In this document: piece by piece, positions 28,507-29,107 of the stretch
Layout of the letters: each line of letters starts with the position of its first letter
Numbering within the stretch: position 1 is the stretch's first letter
Origin: JAFCCL01 sp041645325
GTDB lineage: Archaea; Iainarchaeota; Iainarchaeia; Iainarchaeales; GCA-2688035
Reading direction: 5' to 3'
Length of the DNA stretch: 29,107 nt
NCBI GenBank assembly: GCA_041645325.1
Contig: JBAZQI010000013.1
Location: 1-29,107, forward strand
The notes under the pieces: model-generated
The model's input: the letters and a program-made list of their open reading frames with translations, nothing else
The model's database searches: none
What the model was told of the DNA's origin: nothing
Translations under genes and position numbers: made by a program

Positions 28507-29107
28507 TCAACCACCTGCCTTGCATTTCTCAGCCAGGCCAAGTCCTGCGAAAACAACTGCCTTATGTCTTTTATTCCCAAAGCCAGCATTGCAAGCCTGT
28601 CAATCCCAATGCCCCATGCAAGCACAGGCTCTTTTGTTCCCAACGGCAAAGTGAGCTCAGGCCTGAATATTCCCGCGCCGCCAAGCTCAATCCAGCCAAG
28701 CTTGGGGTGCTTTGCACTCAATTGCACCGAGGGCTCTGTGAAAGGGTAATAATCAGGGAGGAACTTTACTTCCTGCGCTTTCCCAAATTCTACTGCAAAA
28801 TCCTTGAGCATTCCAAGCAAATGCCTGAAGTTCAAATCCTTTCCCACAATTATTCCTTCCATCTGGTTGAATTCAATCAAATGGGAGGCGTCAACAACAT
28901 CAGGCCTGTAGCACCTTGCAATCGCAAAGTATTTTCCGGGAACCTCAACGCCCTTGACAAGCTGCCTTGCGCTGTGCGCAGTTCCATGCGCCGCAGGCAT
29001 CACTTTTTTCGCGATTTCTTCGCTCCATTCATAGCCCCAGCCTTTGCTCCCGGTTTTCCACCCGTTTTCATGGCAGGCCTTGACCTGTTCCACAATTCTT
29101 TTGTCCG
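28503..29107 (-). CDS. pheS: phenylalanyl-tRNA synthetase alpha subunit, C-terminal part (cut by window edge)
   Basis: This partial gene covers the last 201 codons of PheS, and the frame is open to the window end. The visible part holds the catalytic class II core: motif 2 (FAIARCYRPDVVDASHLIEF), then TEPSVQLSAKHPKLGWIELG and motif 3 (LAWGIGIDRLAMLALGIKDI). The GWGYEW region near the truncation is typical of archaeal PheS. Residues upstream of the window should include motif 1 and the N-terminal tRNA-binding region. It overlaps the HTH gene by four nt and forms the promoter-proximal gene of the pheS-HTH-pheT operon. Confidence 0.94.
   Translation of the reverse strand, partial: DKRIVEQVKACHENGWKTGSKGWGYEWSEEIAKKVMPAAHGTAHSARQLVKGVEVPGKYFAIARCYRPDVVDASHLIEFNQMEGIIVGKDLNFRHLLGMLKDFAVEFGKAQEVKFLPDYYPFTEPSVQLSAKHPKLGWIELGGAGIFRPELTLPLGTKEPVLAWGIGIDRLAMLALGIKDIRQLFSQDLAWLRNARQVVE

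Overview
This window looks like a chromosome segment from an archaeon, most probably a DPANN lineage (Diapherotrites or Micrarchaeota-like). The placement is an inference from gene content, since no rRNA or marker search was possible. The archaeal evidence is direct: an Orc1/Cdc6 initiator, the large subunit of replication factor C, a two-ring CDC48 ATPase, archaeal-type PheS/PheT, an archaeal YchF-related GTPase with a TGS domain, class III (archaeal prepilin) signal peptides, and TATA-like boxes that repeatedly lie 22-31 nt upstream of start codons, as expected for leaderless transcripts. No tRNA, rRNA, CRISPR array or insertion sequence was recognised.

Layout. 1-3.7 kb: a membrane protein, a structured intergenic repeat, then a divergent pair (family 2 glycosyltransferase and a CDKAL1-type tRNA methylthiotransferase) sharing one AT box, then a membrane protein. 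3.7-6 kb: a degenerate anaerobic ribonucleotide-reductase-like protein with an ATP cone, divergent from an Lrp/AsnC regulator. 5.9-7.4 kb: an AT-richer accessory island with small ORFs and one unrecognised 290-aa protein. 7.6-12.6 kb: DNA topoisomerase I with a long lysine-rich tail, a coiled-coil protein ending in a 40-bp tandem duplication, a 66-nt hairpin, an Lrp-like regulator, a standalone NFACT-R protein and a basic helical protein. 12.7-15.5 kb: CDC48 and, convergent to it, a site-2-protease-type membrane peptidase.

15.5-19.6 kb is a surface/pilus region. Two short prepilin-like genes on the plus strand converge on a four-gene, start-stop-overlapping operon of minor-pilin-like proteins on the minus strand. 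These are followed by a membrane-tethered ArsR-type regulator and a polytopic membrane protein. 19.6-26.4 kb is an information-processing region: a nucleotidyltransferase translationally coupled to an endonuclease IV-like protein, divergent Orc1/Cdc6, a chromatin-like protein plus a small partner gene, the GTPase and RFC-L. 26.4-29.1 kb is an operon pheS - HTH gene - pheT (read on the minus strand), with pheS cut by the window edge.

The most unusual content is the pair at 22.25-23.49 kb. The first protein combines two repeats with identical Tyr-to-Trp spacing, a histone-H1-like basic tail built of a six-residue repeat, and a C-terminal domain that recurs as the core of the next gene. Other notable points are a structured repeat whose stem covaries between copies and which is translated in frame inside a prepilin leader, the radical-less NrdD-like protein, and an HTH gene embedded between pheS and pheT.
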